Shown: piece after piece, positions 21,118 through 31,747 of the stretch
Layout of the letters: every line of letters begins with the position of its first letter
Numbering within the stretch: the first letter of the stretch is position 1
NCBI GenBank assembly: GCA_003427395.1
Contig: BFEA01000559.1
Coordinates: 671,630-735,629, forward strand
DNA from: Chara braunii
Taxonomy: Eukaryota; Streptophyta; Charophyceae; Charales; Characeae
Length of the DNA stretch: 64,000 nt
Direction of reading: 5' to 3'
Program-made: the position numbers and the translations under genes
Notes under the pieces: generated by a model
Databases searched by the model: none
Told to the model about the DNA's origin: nothing
What the model saw: the letters and a program-made list of their open reading frames with translations, nothing else

Positions 21118-23504
21118 ACGCTACTAACTGAACGAGTGCCCACAGCACTAATGGCAAGTTAATAATATCCAATTATTACTGTAAGATGGGGGACGGAGTA
21201 ACGTATTCTCCGAGAAAAGGTTCAGAGAAAAACCAGATTTCAGAGTGACATGAGTTCAAAGTCATGTACATATGAGAAACTCAGATCTAATCCTTCTTGA
21301 ATTATTTTGATGGTCGACAACGCGGTCTAGTTCATGAGGAACCTGCATCCCCGACCTTAGGGTATTCAAAACCCCGAGCCAAAGACGCTATGACGTATGA
21401 TATTGACTGAAAATTCAAGAAAAGAAAATCATAAAATTTAAAAAGAAATATCATTCTTATAGAAGATATCCAAAACAACCATGACTTCTATTTGAAGTAA
21501 GGCTAGAAGAAAAAAATACAGAAGAGAGTACAATTATTAAGGTAAGACTAAGAAGTGGCCACACGTTGGACAAAGGGTGATGGCGTTGGCACTAACGCCT
21601 TATTTATAACCGAAGTAGTGGATGCTCTAGGAGTGTATGGAGGGGAGAAAGTGTTGGACGCGTTGTAACACGCCTCAAGTTTCTTCTAATAATACTTCAT
21701 CCTCCCGGGGGATGGAGTCCTCTCGTACCAACCAGCGAAAGAATGACGTGGGTATGACCTTGTGTGAGCACCATATCCTCACACCTCTTCTTCCACCTCC
21801 CTAGAGTTGAACGCACGTCGTATGTGAGGCCGCGATTCTTCACTAGCGGTTGTTTTCATTTTATACTGCGTGCTAAATCGATTTTGGCCCAGCGGGGATG
21901 CTAGGCGGGAGTTCGGTATTATGTCGGAGGTCACCTTCTTCCTGTGATACTAGCACCTGGTATTATTTTGTTGGCGGTCCTCCTTCAACAATTTGTTTGC
22001 CACGACTTAGCGGTCTATTTCCGATTTTAAGGCTATAGAGGTACTAACTCCCATCTTGGGTCCTTTGTGTCGGCGATCCCATCTTAGTCCTTCATCTAAT
22101 ATTTTCCTTCTTTCTTGCCTCTTCATTCCAGATTCCTCTATTGTGTACATCATAGCCATAAATTATATATGAAGGGCTGGGACTTGATTCGGGAATTAAG
22201 AGTCCCGACAACACATTCTATTTGAATTGCTCTTCTATTCCACAAAAGTGTGCCTACTATGTTTCTATTTCGAAACGATCAAAACTCAAGAACCGCGGTT
22301 TCTTCGACCTCTTAGAGACAGCTACCGGTCCTCTAAAGCAACAACGTTCTGTTTTCCATGAATTGCGCCCCCAACAAATTCACCACCCTTCCAACTACCG
22401 TTTAGACCCGAACGGACATCGTATATAAGGAAGGACGATGAAATTGGCTTAAGGTGAGGGCACGAGCGCACAACCTATAGTTTGTATCTGCCTGAATGGT
22501 GAACGAGTCATCACGGACGAGGTTCAAGAGTTGAACCATTGTTTTAAAAAATAAATAAATGGAAGAGCTAAAATAAATTCAAAACACATGTGAATACCAT
22601 TCTGCAGTGCAAAAATACCACGTGTAAAACTTCAGACTACTAGTTCACAGAAACCTAAAATGACGAAGGTATGGTCCAAGGCTTGTGAGCCTGTCCGAAT
22701 CGAAATGCTCTGACCATACATACTAATAAAAGCACTTTTTGGGTTCTTATGAATTGGTGGTTTAAACCACGAGTACCTTTTCCCGCTTGAAAAAATGTAC
22801 TCAGAGCAGTTAACACGGAAATTCGGCTGAGAATCGAATTGGTGGGCGGCACCAGCTAGATACATCCGTGTCGGCTCGTTTTTCTCTGATGCACAGGGAA
22901 AATTTAGGCATGTAACCAATATATGGAAAAGGTATTAGCAGTTTCAGCAAGAGTTGTACCTACGAAAATGACTTGTTACGTGGGACCAATGGATGAGAGG
23001 AGGGGAGGGTGGCTAACAACCAAGCGGGATAAACAACGGGAATAACTTTGGCTCACATAATCAATGCATCGTCATTTAATTAATATCGCGCTTGCATACG
23101 AGCAAGTGCACTCTCTTTCTTTCGAGCATGAGCGTGTGTGTGTCTGTGTGTGTTGTCATGTTCGCTATACACAGCCCCACAAAAAAACGTGATTTTATCG
23201 AACGATTTTGTTACAAGTTCACCAATTCATCAAGAGGTTGAAACTGTATAACCTACATTTGGTTGATGGATAAGGATTCACCGTGTGCTGTGTGTATCCG
23301 AACTCATCATGACTGAGTGTGTATCCGAATTCAGTGTGGGTATAAAGTATCTGCACAACGTGCATTGGTTGTTGAATAAGGATTTCGCAGGTTGCTCAGA
23401 GTTAATGATACCCCAAAGAAATAATTCAAACTCTTACAAATATACGACTTAAAAAAATAAAACTAAAAAAATAAAAAATATAAAAATCGATTCATGTTCT
23501 ATTG

Positions 23505-23929
23505 CTAGGTTACCAATGGTCTGAAGACCGGACGTCTCCCCCGGACGTCTCCCCCCCCCGTCGTCCGGATTTCCGGATGACGTCTTTTTGGCACCAAAAA
23601 AATAAAAACAAAAATACAAAAATTATGACAGTGTTGCGCATGGCCTAGAGACCCCCCACAAAAAATTTCAGATTTTTCTGATCATTTGCTGATAGGGTGG
23701 TATTTGGGGGGGGAGGTGGGGGTAGAAGGGGTTTTGGTGGGTATAGGAGGGGTATAAATGGGGAATGAATCTTTAAAGATTTTTATTATTTATTCTACTG
23801 GCCCAAATGATCCAAAAATTTGGTGGCATACACCTAATGCACGGTGGAAGCCACATGATTGTTTTCAAAAAAAAAAAAAAGGTTTTTTTTTTTTTTTTTN
23901 NNNNNNNNNNNNNNNNNNNNNNNNNNNNN

Positions 23930-23960
<31 letters not shown>

Positions 23961-24062
23961 GCTAGGTCGGACATACCCTGTCCAGTCCGACGTCCGACCA
24001 CATGTCCGGTCAGACATCCCGGACGGTCAGGGGGGTTCCGGACGTCCGGCCCGGTAACCTAA
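23505..24062. mobile_element. hAT-like element, GGACGTCC-type ends, contains assembly gap
   Basis: Termini CTAGGTTACC and GGTAACCTAA (9 of 10 complementary) with exact 8-bp duplications TTCTATTG at 23497-23504 and 24063-24070. Subterminal regions are full of CCGGACGTC and GTCCGGA words. Poly-A/poly-T and the gap occupy the middle, so the usual AT-rich core cannot be checked. Confidence 0.8.
23900..23929. other. Assembly gap (30 N)
   Basis: Run of N inside a long poly-T, within the element at 23505-24062. Real length unknown. Confidence 0.98.
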
Positions 24063-24401
24063 TTCTATTGTTTTTTTGTGTCTTGATATGTGTGTGTGTA
24101 TGTGTGTATGTGTGTGTGTATGTGTAATTGTGGCATACTGTTTCATCAAACATTGACCAACTCATCAGGACATCGGACCCCCACAATTTATCCAAGATGC
24201 AGTTGAGTGCTCGATAATGACTCATCATGTCGCGTATGTCTATCTGAACTCAACATGAGCGGAAAGTATTTGCCCAATACATATGGGTGACGAAAAAGGA
24301 CCTTGCAGGATGACTAGAGTTAGTAATACCCCAGAAAACGAATTCGTTTTTTTAAATGCACTGCTTAAAAAAACAAAACAAAATAAATTTGTTGATTCAT
24401 T

Positions 24402-24428
24402 GTGTATGGATATGTGTATGTATGTGTG

Positions 24429-24473
<45 letters not shown>

Positions 24474-24512
24474 GTGTGTGTATCTGTGTGCGTGTGTGTG
24501 TGTGTATGTGTG
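24402..24512 (+). repeat. (GT)n microsatellite
   Basis: Near-continuous TG/GT dinucleotides with occasional C or A; a shorter (TG)n lies at about 24086-24126. Confidence 0.95.
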
Positions 24513-24536
24513 AGCCTCACCCACTCCCTCTTCCCT

Positions 24537-24553
24537 TTCTCTCTCTCTCTCTC

Positions 24554-24612
<59 letters not shown>
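24537..24612 (+). repeat. (CT)n microsatellite
   Basis: About 75 bp of CT dinucleotides directly downstream of the (GT)n tract. Frames through these tracts are low-complexity artefacts. Confidence 0.95.
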
Positions 24613-25483
24613 TTTATTTTATTTATTCCGGTCTCACTGTCTCTTTCCATTGTATGGACAGTGACCTTCTTCTCCAACACTCAATGACTTCCTGCAACAA
24701 TATGCCCAGCAGATTGAATGCGCAACCAGAGGCAAGTCTGCATAATCTTTGTTGTATTAAGTTAAGGCCGCTTGCCTCTGGTTGTCCTCTCTGACGACCT
24801 AGATTTCACAATCCGTCCACGCAATAATTTGTCTCACGATCTGTTTAAGTCGAGTTGCATATGAGTAGGCACGTTCAACTGTTTCTCACACTGTGGTATT
24901 TTAGGGACATGTTATGTTTTTTACTATCTTGAAGTGCAAAACTAAAAAAAAAAAAAATGGCGTTCAATTGCAAGTGAGATGAAAATACTTGGACAGAGAA
25001 ATAGGCAAAGAACGAGGAAGAAACACAAGTGGAAGAAGAAAAATAAGCTGTATTATTTCGTTTGACAAAGGGGAACATTTGTGTCTTAAGTTTAACCGTT
25101 GATGTGCACGATATAGATACAACATATATATATTTTCGGCTAAAGTCAAACAATAGGTGAAAACTGCATAAAATAAGAAGTTCCATCCTTTAGTCATGTC
25201 CCTACTCCTCTCCTCTTGCCACAAACACACGAAAGATTTATCATGCTCATATCTCACTCTACATCCATTGCTTATCACTTTCTTTAACTTTCCACATGTG
25301 AGAGACAACTGTAGAGTTCTCCCTTCTTTGTTGGTTGTTTGATTTCTTAATAGGTGCTTCATAGGTTGTCTAACTGTCATTTCTTTGGTGGGGGGAAGTA
25401 CGACACTGTCACGAATTCTGTTTTAAAATGCACTTTAGTCACAATTTCGCGAACGTTATGTTAAATTGCGAAAAATCACCAAT

Positions 25484-25840
25484 AAATACAACCTACCTTT
25501 GGGGTTGGGTGAGGATCTGCTGTATTTGAGGGATGTCTGAAGTTAATTTAAAACTGAAATCATAATAGCGTCTAAGTTACCACTTTTTTTTTTTTTTTTT
25601 TTTTTTGTTGAGGGTTGCTCGGTTGGATGATTGATTCGTTTTTTTATGGATGTTTGGTTGAGGAAAATCATGAATGTATATAACGTAGCCTTAGTGTTGG
25701 ATGGGGATGTGTTTTATTTGAGGGACATCCGACGTGCATTTAAAACCGAAATCGTAAATGGACCCTAGTTACTTTTTTTTTTCTTTTTTTTTGTGATTAC
25801 TCAGTTGGTTCATTGATTCGTTAGTTGATGGTTGCTTGAT
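25484..25840 (+). repeat. Diverged tandem duplication, about 194 bp x 2
   Basis: Blocks GCTGTATTTGAGGGATGTC / GTTTTATTTGAGGGACATC and the poly-T tract with GATTGATTCG / CATTGATTCG recur with a 194-bp offset. No gene supportable in 24613-26112. Confidence 0.7.
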
Positions 25841-26112
25841 TGGGTATTTGATAGAGTGCTCTGAGAGCAGCAATTGAGACAAAACAATTGCTTCCCCAGG
25901 ATGTGCCCTCCTGCCATGCCCTTTAGTAGAAGTTGTGATGTGTGATGCAGCAACTGCCGTTTTTTCCCTAAACAAAATGCACAATTATTATCGTTTTATC
26001 CAAACCGAAAGTTGTTACCCCAATTATTACTGCTATAATAAATGTACTCGGGGGAGGATGGTAACATATATAGATGGTCGAGCGACTGATCTTGATTGTA
26101 TTAAAGTGTCAA

Positions 26113-26268
26113 ATTCATAGATACGAAATGTGCCTTGAGAAAAGTGATTAAGAAAAAGAAATAGATTCATAGATACGAAATGTGCCTTGAGAAAAGTGAT
26201 TAAGAAAAAGAGATAGATTCATAGATACGAAATGTGCCTTGAGAAAAGTGTTTAAGAAAAAGAGATAG
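26113..26268 (+). repeat. 52-bp tandem repeat x 3
   Basis: Three adjoining units beginning ATTCATAGATACGAAATGTG at 26113, 26165 and 26217, differing at only one or two bases. Confidence 0.97.
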
Positions 26269-26368
26269 GAAGAAGACGGGAAGGAATCCTGCATCAGATC
26301 ACATGAATTAAGACAAAGAGTACGATGGATATAAAGTTGAGAAATCATATATATATACAAGGCACCTA

Positions 26369-26412
26369 CCCGTATGTACGGAGGTCCCTGGGGAGACCTC
26401 CTTACATACGGG
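26369..26412. repeat. Inverted repeat with 18-bp arms
   Basis: CCCGTATGTACGGAGGTC (26369-26386) pairs with 26395-26412 at 17 of 18 positions, loop 8 bp. It sits at the left end of the larger element. Confidence 0.9.
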
Positions 26413-26524
26413 CGTTCGGGGTCCTGTGCAAGGTCTGAAACTTGAAGGCAGTCGGTCCTCGCAAAAAATTATTTCGGGGCCTAAAAACAAGTTTGTTTTT
26501 CTGATTTATTTTTTGTGAACTCTT

Positions 26525-26838
26525 TATAATGTGAGGTACATGCCCATAAATTTTGAAGTAATATTGCTATGCCAAATAAAACTTTAAAATCACTAAAGAT
26601 GGACATGTCAAAACGTGCTCGCTCACTCACCATGTTTATTTTTTTTACTTTGTACTTTTTATTTTCATTTTATTGCGTGACCTAAAACATTTTATTATTT
26701 TTTGAACGTTTTTTAATGATTTTTGTATTATATGAAGTACACATTTGTAAATTTCAGGACATTTGGGTGTGCCAAACAAAAATGAAAAATTGCCAAAGAT
26801 GGCGGTGTCGAATACATGCTCGCTCACTCACTAATTTT
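26525..26838 (+). repeat. Duplicated block, about 200 bp period
   Basis: Two copies share TGCCAAA(C/T)AAA, AAAGATGG and GCTCGCTCACTCAC at 26525-26640 and 26720-26838. Inverted copies lie at about 41685-41770 and 41890-41990 with GACACC(G/C)CCATCTTTG. Confidence 0.75.
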
Positions 26839-26872
26839 AATTTTTTTTTATTTATTATTTTCTCATTATTAG

Positions 26873-27862
26873 CTGGGTAGCACACCGTACGCGTAGATAT
26901 CCCAGCGTACATGTACGAAACCAAAATCGCAAAATCGTATACGTAAAATAAAAATAAAAAATCCAGAAGATATGAAAAAAACGTATGTCGTGCAGAATAA
27001 TGATACAAACAACATTTGCCTGGAGTCATACCCGACTTCCCAGCAATCTTAATTTAAAAATGAAAAACCTTAAAGAAAATTTTAAATTTTAAAATGATAA
27101 TAATAATAATAAAATATTTAAAAATAATTTTTAAATTATTATGATAAGATTACCTTTTTTATACTTTTCAATTTCGTCCTCAACTTTGATTGGGAATTCG
27201 GGGATGACTCCCGGGCAAAAGTTATTTGTATCATGTTTCTGTATAACATATATTTGTTAAAGAAATTTATTTTTATTTTTTTTGTTTTTTTCTAGGCTAC
27301 CAGAGTGGCCCGGGGTCACTTGTCTGGCCGGGCCAAAATAATAAAAATAATAAAAATAAATAAAATATTCTTGAATTCTATTTTGTATTTTAAATTAGGT
27401 GAAGAATTTGGATATGACCCTGAGCCAAAAGTTGTTCAGTTTATTTTTTTGTATAATATTCGTTTTTTTCAGAATTTTTGGATTTTTTTGTTTTTTGTTT
27501 TTTGCTGGAACCTTACCTGATCCTTGCACGGGCTGGCCACCCGGGACCCGGGCGGCCCGGCTGGTAGCCTAGGTTTTTTTCCTATTTTTTTTTAATTTTT
27601 ATTTCATTTTTATTTGTGTTTTGATCCTTCGGTTTTGCACTCGAGTTTCATACAAATTTAGGCGAAGAGTTTCAGGCAAAAGTTGTTTGAAATATCAGTT
27701 TTCATAACATAATTTTTTTTTGGATTTTTTCGATGATTTTTTTTTTTTTTTTTTTTACGCATTCCCATGTATGGGAGTACGTGTACACACGTACGTGTCG
27801 TGTACCGGAATACGTGTACGTGTGTACGTGCAACCCGCGTACACGTACACCGTGCAACCCTG
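26873..27862. mobile_element. hAT-like element, CGTAC-type ends
   Basis: Termini CTGGGTAGCA and TGCAACCCTG with exact 8-bp duplications ATTATTAG at 26865-26872 and 27863-27870. Subterminal regions are rich in CGTAC, TACGTG and GTACACG palindromes. Inside are several core copies (inverted near 26984, direct near 27217 and 27672) and the nested element at 27292-27572. Confidence 0.85.
27292..27572. mobile_element. hAT-like MITE, CCCGGGC-type ends, copy 2
   Basis: 281 bp with CTAGGCTACCAG ends and exact 8-bp duplications GTTTTTTT at 27284-27291 and 27573-27580. It is a close sibling of 13486-13762, including GCACGGGCTGGCCACCC near the right end. Confidence 0.9.
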
Positions 27863-28143
27863 ATTATTAGTTTTTTTTTCTGTACTTTATTTTTATTTCA
27901 AATTTGGTAAGGCATTTCAATGTAATTCTCATGCAAATGTTGTTTATTTTATTTTTCTTTATAACATAGTTTTTTCTTCAGATTTTGCTTGTTATGTTTT
28001 TTTTTAATTATTATTTTTATTCCGCGTTCAGCTCGAACGACCGAACGCATTCCCAAGGGGTCCCACACGTTCACGAGTTCGGATTCGGGTATTCGACCCG
28101 TCTCGAACGTCGGTTACCTTATATATATATTACACATACATAT

Positions 28144-28879
28144 GTGGGTAGCACCCAGTACTAGTATAAAGGGTGCACACGTACATTTTTCGGCATACAC
28201 CTACGAACCCAAAATCGCTTATACACGTATGTAAAAATAAATAAATAAATAAATAAGTCGTCCAAAAAATATGAAAAAAACCGTATGTTGTGCAAAATAA
28301 TAATACAACAATTTTTTGCATGAGAGCCATACCCGATTTCATAGGCAAACTTTATTTAAAAGGTGAAAAAACTTAAAGAAAACTTTAAAATAATAAAAAA
28401 TAAAAACAAATAGTTTTTAACTGTGTAGCACACCGAACATGTTCGGATGTTCGACCAAACGCATTCCGAACGTGTTTGGTCACATATTAAAAAAAAAAAA
28501 AAAAAAAAAATTGGGTTTTTTATTTTTAACTCGAGTTTGGTTATGAATTTGAGGATGCGTATGAGGAAAACGTTGTTTGTATTATTATTTTACATAACAT
28601 ACATTGTTGTCAGAGCTTTGTAATAAGTTTTATATTTTATATTTTTTATTTTTATAATCGAGCTTAGAGAGTTTTGACGCTTATTTGCATTCGGTCCTGA
28701 ACGTTTGGGTTTGGTGACTGAAACCGAACATGATGCTACACAGGTGTTAAATAGGTTTTAAATTATTATAATAATATTTTTTTTTTTTTAGTTTTAAATT
28801 TCTGACTCGAGTTTGATTGGGAATTCGGAGACGACTCCCAGGTAGAAGTTGTTTGTAATACGTTTCTACATAACATATA
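28144..28879. mobile_element. Truncated sibling of the CGTAC-type element, split by PLE1
   Basis: It begins GTGGGTAGCA and matches 26873-27260 in order (AACC(C)AAAATCGC, inverted core, CTTAAAGAAAA, then GATTGGGAATTCGG and direct core). The match is interrupted by a MITE at 28421-28743 and ends at the PLE1 junction. Its right terminus was not found after PLE1. Confidence 0.65.
28421..28743. mobile_element. hAT-like MITE, CGAAC-type, third subgroup
   Basis: Ends CTGTGTAGCA and TGCTACACAG are perfect 10-bp inverted repeats; flanks GTTTTTAA and GTGTTAAA agree at 6 of 8. Subterminal GAACATGTTCG and the common core GTTGTTTGTATTATTATTTT with ACATAACATA. Confidence 0.8.
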
Positions 28880-28894
28880 TTTGTTAACAGAATT

Positions 28895-30133
28895 GAATTG
28901 AAGGAATAAACTGACGAGCAAAATCAGTTTGAGCGTGAGAATAGCATACCAAGATACACCATTAATAATCAGACTATTACGCACGCAATATTTGAGCAAA
29001 TTCAAAACGAACCAAAGGAACCGATCAAAAGATACACCTTAGAAGAATAGGATCGATCCCAGAACAACGAGCAAAACAGTAACCCGCCCCCACATACCAC
29101 ACGGCCTCTCCTCAACGTGTTTCGCCTACCCAGCAAGTAGTCTCATCAGGAGGATACTACCCACACAACCCGATGCTCAAAACATGGAGGCTCAACCTAC
29201 AGCCTACCTCCGTTATATAGCACATCATCCTACCCCTACCCTCGACCAAACACTACCTAGAGGAAACCTCCCCATCATTGTATCGGCGACGTGGTGTGCC
29301 TTGTCACAGGGATCGCGAGACAAACATTGATGGAAGGAAAGAGAGGAAGATCTCAACCCCCCACTAAGCACGTTCAATCGAAAATCCACCGTGAACCACA
29401 TGTCTTCAATCACCTGCAAAGAAGAGAACAACACAGACAGCCGGGAACAGAAGACAAGCAAAAACGAGGAAGAGACAATCTCCCGTAGTACGCCGGAGCA
29501 GCGAAGCAAGTTCTCAGCCAACGAAGCACTCCAGATCAGCGTCTCCGCCACTGGTGCCACCACCGAAGCAACTGGCATCGACAATAACCACCAAGGAGAA
29601 GAAGAAGCGGAGGAGCGCGCACCTATGACGCCTCTCAAATGAGAGGTGAATGAGGTCAGTTCGATCGGGCAGCGCAAAGTTATACTGTCAGCCGCAGATC
29701 AAAAGAGACCTGAAAACTGTCCCACGCCAGGCATCATAAAGTCCCAAGGCAGTCGTACGGGCCCCGATCTCAGAAGCTGAAAACGTTTGAATGTAACCGA
29801 ACAAACGGCCGGGTTCCTCCGAGAATGAAATCAGCAGAACAAAACCGGAAAATTGGCCGGATTCTTAAAAAAACAGAGCCAATCCCAGAAACCGGAGAGA
29901 TCCTCTGACCCGACACAGCAGAAGCCGAATAGTGACCTAAAAACGATCGGGTACATTCTGCTCGGACGGCCTCTAAACACCAAGGTGTCCATCGGGGACC
30001 CTAAAGGACGCCAATCATCGGCCCAACGGATCAATGGGTCTGCACTATACCCAAAAGAGCTTGACAACCTAGTAGTCTGGTATCAAGCCCATCCGATGGG
30101 CTAATTTGGCAAAGAAGCCAAACCCCCAAAGCC
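28895..30133 (-). repeat. PLE1 3' pseudo-LTR
   Basis: Direct repeat of 34467-35723, about 95% alike by eye, starting GAATTGAAGGAATAAAC and ending AACCCCCAAAGCCA. It carries a hammerhead ribozyme with a complete core. Short frames on both strands within it have no recognised domain and are shared by both copies. Confidence 0.9.
29109..29154 (-). ncRNA. Hammerhead ribozyme, intact core
   Basis: Read on the minus strand: stem I TCCTC (29154-29150), core CTGATGA (29149-29143), stem II GACTAC/GTAGGC around loop TTGCTGG, GAAA (29123-29120), a minimal stem III (AC/GT) and then stem I GAGGA (29113-29109). Cleavage is expected after the T preceding GAGGA. Type I hammerheads with very short stem III are established in PLE pseudo-LTRs. 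The two-base stem III suggests activity mainly in dimeric or tandem RNA. Stem II has one A.G mismatch. Confidence 0.85.
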
Positions 30134-30180
30134 ACCTCCAACTCCCCCCATCCGGGCGACCAACAGGGCCTCGGGCGAAT

Positions 30181-31747
30181 TCATCTTCCTAGCAAATCTA
30201 TCAAAGGCATTTGCAACCAATCTGGGGGGATACCTTCGCATGAGAAGCTCCCTCCAGACAGTAAGGAAAAACTGCAGACGGCCAAAATCATCCGAAGACC
30301 ATCTATAAACCCTATGTAGCGAACCAATAATCTCCCCAATCTTGGCCCGCTTCGACGAATAAGACCCAAAGTCCTAATATAAGCCAAAAACCAGTTTTCC
30401 CTCGTTCCAGATCGGATCCGAATTCTTCACAAGGGCTACGGTACGTATCGCCGTATCGTCTTTCTGAACCATCATCCCAACAAAAGCCCACTGCCCCAAG
30501 CCGTCATCAGTTCGCTCCAAACGGAGTTTGGAACCATAACAAGACTGAAATTTTTCAAAAATCCAGGAAGCAGTGGCATACCCCTCCGCTCGCACGACTG
30601 CCACGAAAATGTTAACATCATCAATAATCCGAAAGCCAAAAACAAGACGCCTATGAATCCTCACAGTGTTCAAGAAATTAAACTCGGCCCATGCGCAGAG
30701 GATACATGCCAACAAACAACTGGACGATTTCCCCATAGGAACTCCGATGACTTGTCTAAGCAAAACCTTGGCTGACCACACAAAGGTAAACCGAAGATAA
30801 AAAACAAGCATGTCCCGAATAACCTGAAAACTGAGAAAAATACAATCGTCCCTCCTTGCGCCAAAGGACAAAAAGGACTGACAACCCCTCCTGGCGACAT
30901 TGACACCTTCATAACCGGAACTGATATACCTAGCGAACAACCAATCTACCGCACGGAGAATGTCATCCTGTGGCAGAGTCACAAACATATCCTTCACGTC
31001 GAAGGACCCTACGACCAGGTTAACCAAACCAGGTAAGCGATCCAGATCCCCGTCCATCTCCTCCAACCTTGTGCGGACCTGATCCACAGCTATGAGGTTA
31101 AAGCACAGATTGGCAGGAAGCTGAAAGAGCAGACAGTTCAGACATCGAGCGACCCTGGCACAGGCCAACCGCGTAGGCTCATAACAAGTAGGCGAAATGG
31201 GACGCCACCTCAAGAGATCCTTGTGCTTCGGTAAAACAAAAGCTTTACCAAAAGTCCCCTTGGTGTCCCATTTACCAACGCTGTGCACACCCTTCAAGTG
31301 AAAATCAGTGCGGATCTCGGAAATCAAATCGTGCACATCTGCCTTCTAGTGCGTAAAAGCACAATTCCAGTCGAAGGTCATTCTCTGAAAATGGGCATAC
31401 AGGAGAGGACAAATGATCAGTATGTCCGCAATGTTTCGATCTATAGGTACACAAGCAAAACGCCTAAGCCTCCCCAACCAGCCAAAAAGGTCCGAGGGTA
31501 CGAAATTCTCAGCAGCATCCACAAAACAAACACGAAGGGCATCCTGGTCGATCAAGAAAGACGATCTCGTGATCCTACAAATACGGACAATCTCTTTACC
31601 TTGCTCCTCCATGGCCATCCCCTTGGTGCGAACGGGGATGTTCTTGGAATTTCGAAAAATATCCGGGATACCAGGAACATCGTCGATCCTGGTCATAGTA
31701 TGCAAACCATGCCGTTCCAATTTTCGAGCACATCGAAACAATGACAC
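30181..31747 (-). pseudogene. PLE1 reverse transcriptase
   Basis: One frame runs from 31747 to 30374 with a single TAG (31346-31348), then a shifted frame continues the C-terminal thumb-like part to 30181. Motifs in order: VPIDRNI upstream region, WRPIS (RT1), SFDVKDMF (RT3 with the first catalytic Asp), GVPMGKSSS (RT4) and RIIDDVN (RT5; Asp pair encoded at 30617-30622). The pattern FDV..MF, G-x-PMG and x-x-DD is typical of PLE RTs. PLE1 and PLE2 share the VPIDRNI / SPLDRNI block before RT1, confirming homology. Here the usual Tyr before the Asp pair is Ile. It would copy element RNA at a nicked target. Confidence 0.85.

Larger units (their letters stand above)
26357..28118. mobile_element. 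Large non-autonomous element with nested insertions
   Basis: The outer boundaries are CAAGGCACC near 26357 and GGTTACCTT near 28118, both next to TATATATA, so the target duplication is ambiguous. It contains an 18-bp-arm hairpin, a duplicated block (26525-26640 and 26720-26838), the common core near 27930, and a right end with CGAACGACCGAACGC. The same arrangement is found inverted and truncated at about 41390-42040, which supports these parts as one element. The element 26873-27862 interrupts it. Confidence 0.5.

Noticed and set aside
24240-24794. Several 100-146 codon frames
   Set aside because: They consist of Cys/Val or Arg/Glu runs read through (GT)n and (CT)n microsatellites.
29225-29677. 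150-codon minus-strand frame within the PLE1 pseudo-LTR
   Set aside because: The other pseudo-LTR breaks this frame and no domain is recognised; plus-strand frames in the same place are equally good, so neither is supported.
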